This document shows, one piece after another, positions 44,304 to 52,521 of a stretch of DNA of 64,000 bases; positions within the stretch are counted from its first letter, which is position 1, and each line of letters opens with the position of its first letter. Origin of the DNA: Fodinisporobacter ferrooxydans (GTDB taxonomy: Bacteria; Bacillota; Bacilli; Tumebacillales; MYW30-H2); the NCBI RefSeq assembly GCF_022818495.1, contig NZ_CP089291.1, positions 372,001 to 436,000 on the forward strand. Direction: 5' to 3'. A model generated the notes under the pieces. The model made no database searches and was not told the origin of the DNA. It saw nothing but the letters and a program-made list of their open reading frames with translations. The position numbers and the translations under genes are program-made.

Positions 44304-44703
44304 AAATTTTCCCCTCCTTCCGAATATTCGCCAGTATCTCTTTTCTTTCTTCATTTAATAATGCATAGTCCTTCAGCACACGGATTGAAAACTCTGCAAG
44401 CAAATTTGGGCTCGCACTGAAAATTGCTTCTCCTTCTCCCACAATCTGCGCTTTCAGGACTGTCGAAGCAGATGACAAAGAAATGAGATCAACATCCCTT
44501 TTCAATTCATCTGCCAACTTCTGAGCGACAAGCCAGACCTCATAACTCGCAAGCGTTCGGTCCGACAAGAATGCAATATCAATATCGCTATCCGGTCGAA
44601 AGGTATCTCTGCAGACAGAGCCAAATAGAAAAATCAACCGCGCGGAAGCAGATTCTCTCAATGTCTGAATGATCAATTGCAGTTGCGCATCGGAAATATG
44701 CAA
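44296..44703 (-). CDS. mntA: MntA-like nucleotidyltransferase antitoxin
   Basis: 135 residues from TTG at 44703, seven bases after AAGGAGG. The minimal nucleotidyltransferase motif GSX10DXD is complete (FGSVCRDTFRPDSDID near residue 26-39). Known MntA proteins neutralise HepT by attaching AMP to its Tyr. Co-translated with the hepT-like gene. The pair is a stability or defence module. Confidence 0.88.
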   Translation of the reverse strand: MHISDAQLQLIIQTLRESASARLIFLFGSVCRDTFRPDSDIDIAFLSDRTLASYEVWLVAQKLADELKRDVDLISLSSASTVLKAQIVGEGEAIFSASPNLLAEFSIRVLKDYALLNEERKEILANIRKEGKIYE

Positions 44704-44739
44704 GTGGATGCCTCCTTTTTAAAGAACGCGATTATTTCT

Positions 44740-46029
44740 TTATTTCTTTTTATCATACTCGCCAAACACCCGTTGATAAATTCCTGCATTTACAAGTTGC
44801 AGAGCAGCCGTAAGGATTAATGGCAAATTTAGCTGCCCTACGTCGAACATATATCCGGTCAACGTCGGTCCTACGGAAGACGGCAAGCGCATTGACAACG
44901 CATTGATGCTTGAAGCAAATCCCCTTCGCTGATCGCGGGTGAGACTTGCGCTTAATGCCGAGCGGTTTCCTTGTGTGCCGCGATTAATTGCATTGCGAAT
45001 GACAAAAAGAAAGGAGGCAATTGTGAACGTAGGCATCCACGGCAACGCCAGCATACATGCAGAGCCGATAATTCGCATCCACGTCACTGATTTCACCATG
45101 CCAAACCGTTGTGCCAGGATGCCGCTAAAATAGGACGAAACGGCTGTCAAAAAAAAACTGATGGAAAGCGTGACGCCAATCGCTTCCGTCCCCACATGAT
45201 AGCGAATGCTGAACCAGTATGCCATCATGGGACCTGTAAGCCCAACAGCAAGGCCATTCAACGTATTGATGAAAGCAAGTTTAAAAATTGCCTTATTTTC
45301 TTGGCGGCGGATGTTTGTTTCATCCGGATCCTGTTCTTTGACTATGTTCTTCCCATTCTCCTCGCTTCGTTGTACACTGTGTGATTTGTCTCGAAAGTCC
45401 CTGCCATGGCTTGATTGTCCAACTGCTGATCCAATCGATTGTTCATGAATCAAAGAAAGAAGCAGGATGCAAAAAAACGAAAGAACTGTGACCATTAAAA
45501 ATACCGGGCGATACGCTTCAAGCGGATTCGCTGTATGGATGTAACCCGGTATCCCGCCCAGCACCGAGCCGATTGCCATGCCGAGAAATCCCACGCCGTT
45601 GTTCAAACTGAATATCTGGCCGCGATTGGACCGTTCTACATAACGTGCCAGCCATGCTTGTTCCGCCGGGGAAAAGGGTCCCGCCGCGCCGCTTTGTCCA
45701 CGCCCGAATCCTGCAATCACAATCGCCAGAATCAGGATGATTCCTTGTGTTGTCATGCTGGCAATCATTGACGACAACATCGTCATGCCTTCATAAATTA
45801 ACAAAAATGGTTTTCTGCCCAGTTTGTCGCTTAAAATGCCTACAAATAAAATAAGCGCTGCTCCAAATAATCCGGCAGCCGATGTAACGCCGCCAATCAA
45901 GGCGCCACTCCAATGCAGGTCTTTTAAGTAGAGAGAAAGATCCACTACCATTGCCCCTTGGCCAATGCTGCGCAATCCGCGGATGAGAATCAGCCGTTTT
46001 ACAATTGAATGCATTTGTATTCGTGTCAT
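44740..46029 (-). CDS. major facilitator superfamily transporter
   Basis: 429 residues with about twelve helices and a long hydrophilic central loop (about residues 200-240) rich in S, R, E and Q. The MFS loop motif GILSDKLGRKP follows helix 2. It fits drug/metabolite MFS exporters or sugar-type carriers; the substrate is not evident. It is 36 bp downstream of the HepT/MntA operon start region but on the same strand and upstream in transcription order. Confidence 0.88.
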   Translation of the reverse strand: MTRIQMHSIVKRLILIRGLRSIGQGAMVVDLSLYLKDLHWSGALIGGVTSAAGLFGAALILFVGILSDKLGRKPFLLIYEGMTMLSSMIASMTTQGIILILAIVIAGFGRGQSGAAGPFSPAEQAWLARYVERSNRGQIFSLNNGVGFLGMAIGSVLGGIPGYIHTANPLEAYRPVFLMVTVLSFFCILLLSLIHEQSIGSAVGQSSHGRDFRDKSHSVQRSEENGKNIVKEQDPDETNIRRQENKAIFKLAFINTLNGLAVGLTGPMMAYWFSIRYHVGTEAIGVTLSISFFLTAVSSYFSGILAQRFGMVKSVTWMRIIGSACMLALPWMPTFTIASFLFVIRNAINRGTQGNRSALSASLTRDQRRGFASSINALSMRLPSSVGPTLTGYMFDVGQLNLPLILTAALQLVNAGIYQRVFGEYDKKK

Positions 46030-46175
46030 TCCAATTCCTCACATCTATTACAAGCGTTATTGCAATCTATCTGTATCATATACCTGAATGTCGAATAATC
46101 AATAGAGGAGTCATGAGATTCGCATAGTATCAAGCCAAACGCTGCAGCATTTAAAGCAAATGACTCCAAGCCGCA

Positions 46176-46204
46176 AAAATAGGCTTTGGCATGTACCCAA
46201 AGCC
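46176..46204 (-). terminator. hairpin terminator
   Basis: On the minus strand GGCTTTGG and CCAAAGCC pair around 7 nt, followed by TATTTTT. It ends the transcript of the 42-residue membrane protein gene. Confidence 0.75.
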
Positions 46205-46207
46205 CCG

Positions 46208-46336
46208 TTATTTTTGTTTCCATTCCTCATAGATCGTTTTTCCCAGGTAGAATAAAAAATGCAGCAACCCTATCGTTAATACGATCCATATTGCAATAAA
46301 CATATACAAGTGCCTTTGAATCAATTCATATTCCAT
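46208..46336 (-). CDS. 42-residue single-pass membrane protein, unknown
   Basis: Short gene from ATG at 46336 with GGGGGA seven bases upstream, ending right before a terminator. The product has a polar start, one hydrophobic helix (MFIAIWIVLTIGLLHFLFYL) and a charged tail ending in EEWKQK. Position of ribosome site, terminator and the helix make it a believable small membrane protein. No family recognised. Confidence 0.6.
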   Translation of the reverse strand: MEYELIQRHLYMFIAIWIVLTIGLLHFLFYLGKTIYEEWKQK

Positions 46337-46445
46337 CTTGGAATCCCCCAAACAAGGGTTATTCCTTTATTTTACCATATTTTCCGTAGAAGCATTCCCA
46401 TCATTGAAAATATTCCCGATACGATATCCATATGGAACCGATCCA

Positions 46446-46667
46446 TTACTCCGAATATTCTTGTCCCAGCTCAAACATCCGTATGCAAACCTGATACAGC
46501 CTTTCAAAGGAAATGTCATCGATACAAGCACAAGCAAACAGTTCTTCTGTTTGAATCTTTTGTTCTTCAATCCATGTACGGACGACAATCCATGTTTGAT
46601 TGCATTGAATCATATAGATGGTTTGGAGCAGGGATTGATCTTGATAAAGAACCCGATATTTTTTCAT
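46446..46667 (-). CDS. small cytoplasmic protein, unknown
   Basis: 73 residues if the ATG at 46667 is used; the frame stays open to 46751 but earlier starts fall in the terminator of the preceding gene. The ribosome site is weak (GCGGAG, too close). The composition (KKYRVLYQDQSLLQTIYMIQ, FERLYQVCIRMFELGQEY) looks protein-like, mixed alpha/beta, with three Cys. It lies between korB and the small membrane protein gene on the same strand. Family not recognised; start uncertain. Confidence 0.45.
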   Translation of the reverse strand: MKKYRVLYQDQSLLQTIYMIQCNQTWIVVRTWIEEQKIQTEELFACACIDDISFERLYQVCIRMFELGQEYSE

Positions 46668-46747
46668 GTCTCCGCTGTATCTGCCAAGCAGCGCCTTGAA
46701 ATATTTCAATTCCAGCCAACTGTTATCCCCATGTCCATGCGCCTCCA

Positions 46748-46786
46748 ACAAAAACCACCACAGAACGGTTCTGTGATGGTTTTTGT
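46748..46786. terminator. hairpin terminator after korB
   Basis: ACAAAAACC..CACAGAAC pairs with GTTCTGTG..GGTTTTTGT over 18 of 19 positions, with a T run on the minus strand. It lies just after the korB stop. Confidence 0.8.
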
Positions 46787-46787
46787 G

Positions 46788-47633
46788 CTACTTAAATAAT
46801 GTCTCAAATGAGCGGAGTTGCCCCTCATCCATCGATCCTTCCTTGACAGCAAGCATATTCCAATCGATTCCCAATTGTTCTTGAAAATCTTCCCGTTCCT
46901 CGACAAATAAAATCCCGGTAAGCAGCCCTTGCTGTTGTTTGATTATCTGAATCGCTTCTTCACGTGTATGAAAAGGCTCATCCACTTTCACCAGGTGCTC
47001 CCGGAAAAAGTCATATGTGTTGATTTTGTTGAACGTAACACATGGGCTGAAAATGTTCACAAGGGAGAATCCTTTATGTTCCAACGCTTTTTCAATGATC
47101 TCTGTCAGGCCTTTGACATCGCCGGAAAACGCCTGCGCCACAAATGTACAGCCATTGGAAATCGCCGTAGAAAGCGGATCTACAGGGTATTCCTTATTCC
47201 CTTTCTGCGTGGTTTTCGTTACAAATCCGTGATTGCTGCGAGGCGATGTCTGCCCTTTTGTCAATCCGTAAATTTGGTTATCCATGACGAGATATGTGAT
47301 ATCGATATTTCGTCTGACCGCATGATTAAAATGCCCGAGTCCAATTCCGTACCCATCGCCGTCACCACCGGCAGCGATGACTTTCAGGTTTGGATTGGCC
47401 ATCTTTGCTCCTTGTGCCACCGGCAACGATCGTCCATGCAACGTATGAAATCCATACGTCCTCATATACTCGGAAATTTTACTGGAACAGCCGATTCCAG
47501 TGACAGTCACTATTTCATGTGGCTCCAAGCCCAGATTGACTGCGGCTTTCTGCAAAGCCGCCATGACACTGTAATCTCCGCAGCCTGGACACCAAGTCGA
47601 ACTATCCCCTTTAAAATCTTTGACGGTCGCCAT
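46788..47633 (-). CDS. korB: 2-oxoacid:ferredoxin oxidoreductase beta subunit
   Basis: 281 residues. TPP-binding motif GDGDGYGIGLGHFNHAVRRN and Cys ligands of the 4Fe-4S cluster in WCPGCGDY and GIGCSS define the KorB/PorB family of the two-subunit type. With KorA it oxidises 2-oxoglutarate or pyruvate and CoA to acyl-CoA, CO2 and reduced ferredoxin. It starts in a TAATG overlap with the end of korA. The SPRSNHGFVTKTTQKGNKEY-like region is typical of aerobic 2-oxoacid enzymes. Confidence 0.94.
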   Translation of the reverse strand: MATVKDFKGDSSTWCPGCGDYSVMAALQKAAVNLGLEPHEIVTVTGIGCSSKISEYMRTYGFHTLHGRSLPVAQGAKMANPNLKVIAAGGDGDGYGIGLGHFNHAVRRNIDITYLVMDNQIYGLTKGQTSPRSNHGFVTKTTQKGNKEYPVDPLSTAISNGCTFVAQAFSGDVKGLTEIIEKALEHKGFSLVNIFSPCVTFNKINTYDFFREHLVKVDEPFHTREEAIQIIKQQQGLLTGILFVEEREDFQEQLGIDWNMLAVKEGSMDEGQLRSFETLFK

Positions 47634-49348
47634 TATATCAACTCCCTTACTTCTTGAATGACACGGCTTAAAACAAACGGATTCCCATCATACTGCGTAA
47701 TTTTATGTGCATTCGAATGGATGGGCAGATGTTGTTTCAACCAGTTCAAGAGTTGTCCTTCGTAATTGTTTTCAATTGAAATGACTTTTTTCCCAGTCAA
47801 AATCGGTGCAATCCGATCGATCGGCAGCGGATGCAATTGTTGAATCTGCACATGCCCCACTCGGACGCCTTCCCTTTCAAAAACGTCCAGCGCTTCTTCA
47901 ATAATGCCCCGTGTGGATCCCATTCCAACCAAAATTACGTCCGCATCTTCGTTCTTGCTGTAATAAGGATTTTGAATGGCTGCCGTTTTGATTTTTTCCA
48001 TCCGTTTTCGCATGATTTGCGTGCGGATCTCCGGATCTTCCGTGATATACCCATCTTCCCCGTGCTCATTGGATGAAGCGGTATGCACACCGCCCGCTGT
48101 GCCGGGAAGCACACGGGGCGAAATGCCGTCGTCTGTGAACCGGTATCGTTTAAATATATGTTCTCCATAGGATTTTGCTTCTTCTTCCGTGACCAACTTG
48201 CCGCGAGTGATTGGCACCCGGGTGCTGTCAAAGGGCGGCACTGTCGTTTTGTTCATGGATAATACCAGATCCAATGCGACAAATACCGGGCATTGATAGG
48301 TTTCTGCCAGATTAAACGCTTCCGCGGCTATGTAAAAAGCGTCTTCAATGGTGCTTGGATACAATACAATTCTTGGAATTTCTCCATGTGTTCCATATAG
48401 CATATGCTGTAAATCGCTTTGTTCATGTTTGGTCGGCAGCCCCGTTGATGGACCGCTGCGCTGCGAGTCCACGATCACAATCGGAGTTTCGCTCATGCCC
48501 GCAAGTCCCAACGCCTCTGTTTTTAACGAAATTCCCGGTCCGGAAGTCGATGTCATCGCACGAGCGCCGGCATATGCGGCGCCAATGGCAAATGTAATGC
48601 CGGCAATCTCATCTTCCACCTGCATCACAGTTCCGCCTACTTTGGGAAGTTGTGCGCTCAGCCATTCCATAATCTCGCTTGCCGGTGTAATGGGGTACGC
48701 GGACAGAAACCGGCATCCCGCCATAAAACTGCCAAAGGCAGTCGCCTCATTCCCGGAAATGTACAAGCGATCCTGTTTCTGCACATGTTCCAATGGTTTT
48801 ACGAGATGCTGCAAGTGTTGGGCTACCAGTTCATAGCCTTTTTCCACAGCGGCTTTATTGGAAAGGATCACTTGCTCTCCTTTTTTCTCAAATACATCTT
48901 CGATAAAGAGAAAGAATTCTTCTTTCGGAAGGCCGATCAAGGCACCGCTGATCCCCAGCGCAATCATATTTTTCGCCAATGCGTTTCCCAATTCGGTGGC
49001 AAGCTTCTTAAGCGGGAATGCGGCAATCGTATAATGTTTTTCGGCTCGTACACTTGTGTCCCCTTCCATGATCACAACCGCGCCATCTGCCAGCTCATGT
49101 TCATTGACTTGCAGCGTTTCTTGATCCAGGCACAAAAGAATATTTAATTGTTCACCTGCGTAATTGGTCCGTTCTTGTGTGGCACGTATTTTATAATTCG
49201 TATGACCGCCTTTGATCCGCGACATAAACTGCTTATACGAGGTGACATAATAGCCATAACGAAACAGCGTCTTAGCGAATATCTCCCCTGTAGAGTCAAC
49301 ACCTTCTCCTTGCTGACCTCCGACTTTCCATTCGATGGATTTGATCAT
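47633..49348 (-). CDS. korA: 2-oxoacid:ferredoxin oxidoreductase alpha subunit (gamma-alpha fusion)
   Basis: 571 residues from ATG at 49348 after GGAGGG. The N-terminal gamma domain begins WKVGGQQGEGVDSTG; from about residue 200 the PFOR domain I part begins (GNEATAFGSFMAGCRFLSAYPITPASEIME) and domain II follows. This gamma-alpha fusion is the typical partner of a single beta subunit. It binds CoA and forms the active site with KorB. The two genes form a minus-strand operon ended by the hairpin at 46748-46786. Confidence 0.94.
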   Translation of the reverse strand: MIKSIEWKVGGQQGEGVDSTGEIFAKTLFRYGYYVTSYKQFMSRIKGGHTNYKIRATQERTNYAGEQLNILLCLDQETLQVNEHELADGAVVIMEGDTSVRAEKHYTIAAFPLKKLATELGNALAKNMIALGISGALIGLPKEEFFLFIEDVFEKKGEQVILSNKAAVEKGYELVAQHLQHLVKPLEHVQKQDRLYISGNEATAFGSFMAGCRFLSAYPITPASEIMEWLSAQLPKVGGTVMQVEDEIAGITFAIGAAYAGARAMTSTSGPGISLKTEALGLAGMSETPIVIVDSQRSGPSTGLPTKHEQSDLQHMLYGTHGEIPRIVLYPSTIEDAFYIAAEAFNLAETYQCPVFVALDLVLSMNKTTVPPFDSTRVPITRGKLVTEEEAKSYGEHIFKRYRFTDDGISPRVLPGTAGGVHTASSNEHGEDGYITEDPEIRTQIMRKRMEKIKTAAIQNPYYSKNEDADVILVGMGSTRGIIEEALDVFEREGVRVGHVQIQQLHPLPIDRIAPILTGKKVISIENNYEGQLLNWLKQHLPIHSNAHKITQYDGNPFVLSRVIQEVRELI

Positions 49349-49369
49349 ACAGGCACCCTCCAGTTCCAC

Positions 49370-49954
49370 ATCTCACATGCTAACGTCAAATGCTCCACTA
49401 CCAAACTATTCGTCAACAGGACAAAATATTATTCTTTCTACGAGTTTCTCTACTATCACATCCTTTGCATACGCTTTCACTATCGATTTCACAATTAAAT
49501 CTACTATTTACCGAGTAACAATGATTGTTCCTAATGAATGTTCATATATATTTTACTATTTGGTGAATTCGGATTAAAGTATTTTTTTCAGATTAAAGTG
49601 ATTTTTGGAATAAAAAATTCCCTCTGAATGAACAGCAGGAACCTGTGGCAGAGTATGCGGAAGTTGTAGCAGAAGCACGTTCTCCTGCCGAAGAGCTAAT
49701 GTTGATGATATTTCCGGAATTTGCTGCAATCATATCAGGCAGAACCGCTCGTGTCACATAATAGGTTCCCCCATCAGGTTCACCTGTATGATCCGTTCCC
49801 AGTCTTCCGGGGACATTTCTACCTCTGTCGGAATTTCATAGTGGCCAAGCATTAAATCGATATTATGCTATTATGAAAGTGCTTGTCTCAATAGTGAATA
49901 TTGTATTATTTATCGAAAAGTTATTAGCATATAACAAAAGGAGATTCCTCCCAT
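49370..49954. other. intergenic stretch with an SDR remnant
   Basis: This 585-bp stretch between divergent korA and the PucR-like gene holds no intact gene. An SDR-family remnant occupies 49645-49862; the rest is AT-rich and shows no feature I can support, apart from the AAAGGAGAT ribosome site at about 49937. Confidence 0.6.
49645..49862 (-). pseudogene. short-chain dehydrogenase/reductase remnant
   Basis: Read on the minus strand, one frame gives [15 protein letters not shown] and, after a frameshift near 49770, a second frame gives [18 protein letters not shown] then [16 protein letters not shown] and SAYSA. These are the NxxG/NNAG-following helix, the conserved Asn-containing strand, and the catalytic Ser/Tyr region of FabG-like SDRs. 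The N-terminal Rossmann part and everything after the Tyr motif are missing, and an internal deletion removes NNAG. A decayed fragment only. Confidence 0.75.
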
Positions 49955-50941
49955 ATGCCATTTACTCTAAGAGATGTATTGGATATCGAAATATTAAAGC
50001 CTGCAAAAGTACGAACAGCTGTACAAAAACTGGAAATGATACAGGTTGAATGGATTTCCGTTATGGAATACCCGGTTGAAAATTATATTCGAAAAAATGA
50101 ATTTGTGTTAAGTACCGCTATCGGATGCAACGAGAATTTAAGTGTGTTTCAAAGTTTTGTTCTGGATGTTATCCAATCTGGTGCTACAGCCTTGGCCATT
50201 GCTTTGGGACGATACATCCAGGATATTCCACCAGAAATCCTTCAATTGGCAGAAGAACTGGATTTCCCTATTATTGAACTGCCTTGGGAAATTCGCTTTT
50301 CGGATATCACCCATTCCGTACTCAGCAAATTAAACAATTGGCAAAGAAATTTGATTGACCAAGCCGAAGAACTGCAAAAACAACTTCTTCACTTATTTCT
50401 TACAAATGGAACTCTATCACAAGCCACAGAATTGATTCGAAAAAAAATAAATCTGCCGATCGTTATCGTAGATAAAGAGGGAAACATCAAAGGAAAAAGC
50501 AAAAATTCAGAGTCATTGATTGAAAAATGGGAGTGTTATCAACAATCTGTTTCTACTGCAACGATTGGGAATTCAACAGATTTCCATTCATATGAAGTGA
50601 AATGGGTCTCCTCAAAAGATTCGATCATACAAGCAAGTATCCTTACTCACAACATCGTCAACGGCTTCTTGCTCATTGAACCTGCTTTCGAAACTGTCAT
50701 AGAGTCGTTTCTCACAAACGGCAGCGATCATTTTCTGGAATATGCCGCTACTGCTACAGCACTATGGTTTCAAAAAGAAGCCACCATCAAGGAAACAGAG
50801 CTAAGATTGCGGGACGATTTTGTATGGAGCTTTGCCAAAGGGGAATTTGACTCTTGGGATAGTATTCTCTCTCGTGCAAAATTATTGGAATACAACGTCA
50901 ATCTTCCGGGCGATATGACAGCTGAGCAATTAAGCAAATAA
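49955..50941 (+). pseudogene. PucR-family transcriptional regulator lacking its C-terminal half
   Basis: 328 residues with AAAAGGAGA upstream. The N-terminal PucR (purine catabolism regulator) domain (LRDVLDIEILKPAKV...FPIIELPWEIRFSDITHSVL) and the following GAF-like region are intact. The chain stops shortly after LRLRDDFVWSFAKGEFDSWD, where full-length relatives (about 500-550 residues) continue into a GGDEF-like domain and the PucR-type HTH. So the DNA-binding part is missing. It may be a broken gene, or a sensory fragment that still binds ligand. A strong terminator follows at 50953-50983. Confidence 0.82.
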
Positions 50942-50952
50942 TGTCTGCGTAG

Positions 50953-50983
50953 AGGGTGGTGTCAGATTTCCTGATACCACCCT
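50953..50983 (+). terminator. hairpin terminator after truncated regulator
   Basis: AGGGTGGTGTCAG pairs with CTGATACCACCCT (one G-U) around a 5-nt loop, followed by GATTTTG. Confidence 0.75.
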
Positions 50984-51044
50984 GATTTTGCGGTAATTGC
51001 AACGGCTTTCCCATTGATCAAAATGTATAAATGAACAATATAGA

Positions 51045-51096
51045 ATTCCAACATTCTGTGGGATGATCGTTTAACACGAACACAGTACGATATAGT
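51045..51096 (+). promoter_or_regulatory. conserved control block A (shared with 56999-57050)
   Basis: The 23 bases at 51045-51067 match 56999-57021 at 20 positions and contain an inverted repeat TTCCA-N8-TGGGA. The following 30 bases keep ACAC...CA.AGTA..ATAT at the same spacing, probably a promoter. It lies about 130 bp before the M24 hydrolase gene. See findings. Confidence 0.6.
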
Positions 51097-51195
51097 AAGA
51101 AATTGGCTTTTGCACAAAGTGTCGAACATTTGGAGGAATCCATTGTAAAACTCTCCATCGTCTACACCAGTAAACAATTAAGGAGGTATGCGAAA

Positions 51196-52371
51196 ATGTT
51201 GCCGTTTGAAAAAACAGAATACAAAGAACGGGTAAGAAAAGTAAAAACAAGTATGCAAGAACAAGGAATCGAAGTGCTATTGATTACAGACCCGGCGAAT
51301 ATGAACTATGTATCGGGGTATGATGCGCTTTCCTATTACGTGCCGCAAGGTGTAATCGTAGCTACAAACTTGGAGGAACCGGTTTGTATCGTTCGATTGC
51401 AAGATCTGTACTGTGCAACAGAAACAACTTGGATGTCGGGAGAAAATGTAATCGCTTATCCTGACAAATATTTGTGGGAACCCAAGGAACTGCACGTAAT
51501 GGATTTTATTGGGGATTTTTTAAAAGAAAAAGGTCTCCAAAACAAAAGAATAGGCCTTGAATTCGATGCTTATTACTTTAATGCCCATTGGTATAAAAAA
51601 TTAGAAAACAGTTTACAGGATGCAATATTTATCGATGCAACCGCGCTTGTAAACTGGATAAGAGGGCAAAAATCGGTAAGAGAATTGGAATATATGCAGA
51701 TAGCTGCGAGAATCGTAGAAAAAGCCATGTATAATGCGATAGAAAACATCGAAGCAGGTGTGAGAGAGTGTCATGTTGCAGCACAAATTTACAGTGACCT
51801 GGTGAAAGGGACAGGTGTATATGGAGGTGAATCACCTTCACTGGCGCCAATCATGCCTGCGGGAGAACGGACTGCAGGAGCCCATTTTTCATGGACAACA
51901 GAAGGAAAATATCAAGATGGTCAACTTGTATATATGGAATTATCAGGAAGTTATAAACGTTATCATGCACCCCTGACAAGAACAATTTTTATCGGGAAGC
52001 CGCCTCAAAAAGTACAGGAAACAGCAAAAATAGTAATAGAGGGGCTTAACGCAGCGCTATCAGCAGTCAAGCCTGGAGTATCCTGTGAAGAAGTTGAAAG
52101 AGCGTGGCAGACAACCATCAATAAGCACGGTTTAGAAAAAGAATCCAGAATGGGATATACGGTAGGCATCGGTTATCCGCCGGTGTGGACGGAAAATACG
52201 GCGTATTTTAAACCGGGAGAAAAGACTGTCTTAAAGCCGAATATGACGTTCCATATGATGCCTGGGATGTGGCTTGACGGCTATGGCGTCGCCATCACGG
52301 AAACCATACGAGTAACGGAAAATGGCTGCGAAACGATAACGAAATTCCCGAGAGAGTTGTTTGTTAAGTAA
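51196..52371 (+). CDS. M24-fold hydrolase, ectoine hydrolase (DoeA)/creatinase-like
   Basis: 391 residues from ATG at 51196 with AAGGAGGT upstream. Creatinase N-terminal domain (DPANMNYVSGYDALSYYVPQG) and pita-bread C-terminal domain. In ordinary M24 peptidases a DxG...SDxTRT segment carries metal Asp; here it reads MELSGSYKRYHAPLTRT, so both Asp are absent, as in metal-free creatinase and DoeA. The ending MTFHMMPGMW..., ITETIRVTENG and FPRELFVK fits DoeA-like proteins best. Likely a hydrolase of a small cyclic or guanidino compound and not an Xaa-Pro peptidase. Substrate is inference. First gene after a regulator remnant; ends at a large hairpin. Confidence 0.82.
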   Translation: MLPFEKTEYKERVRKVKTSMQEQGIEVLLITDPANMNYVSGYDALSYYVPQGVIVATNLEEPVCIVRLQDLYCATETTWMSGENVIAYPDKYLWEPKELHVMDFIGDFLKEKGLQNKRIGLEFDAYYFNAHWYKKLENSLQDAIFIDATALVNWIRGQKSVRELEYMQIAARIVEKAMYNAIENIEAGVRECHVAAQIYSDLVKGTGVYGGESPSLAPIMPAGERTAGAHFSWTTEGKYQDGQLVYMELSGSYKRYHAPLTRTIFIGKPPQKVQETAKIVIEGLNAALSAVKPGVSCEEVERAWQTTINKHGLEKESRMGYTVGIGYPPVWTENTAYFKPGEKTVLKPNMTFHMMPGMWLDGYGVAITETIRVTENGCETITKFPRELFVK

Positions 52372-52391
52372 ACCCATTTTGTCAAAACAAA

Positions 52392-52461
52392 AACCAGATA
52401 CCTCCCAAACTCGTTGACCCGCATATCGCTCGGGTACTTCCTAGGTGAGTGGTATCTGGTT
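52392..52461. terminator. large hairpin between M24 and M20 genes
   Basis: AACCAGATACC (52392-52402) pairs perfectly with GGTATCTGGTT (52451-52461); an inner ACCCG/CGGGT stem lies in the loop. It separates the convergent hydrolase genes and may end both transcripts. Confidence 0.6.
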
Positions 52462-52521
52462 CTTCTATTTCGCAAACTTGAATGTTGTATTTGCAACTTG
52501 AATATCGGAAAAATGTTGCGG

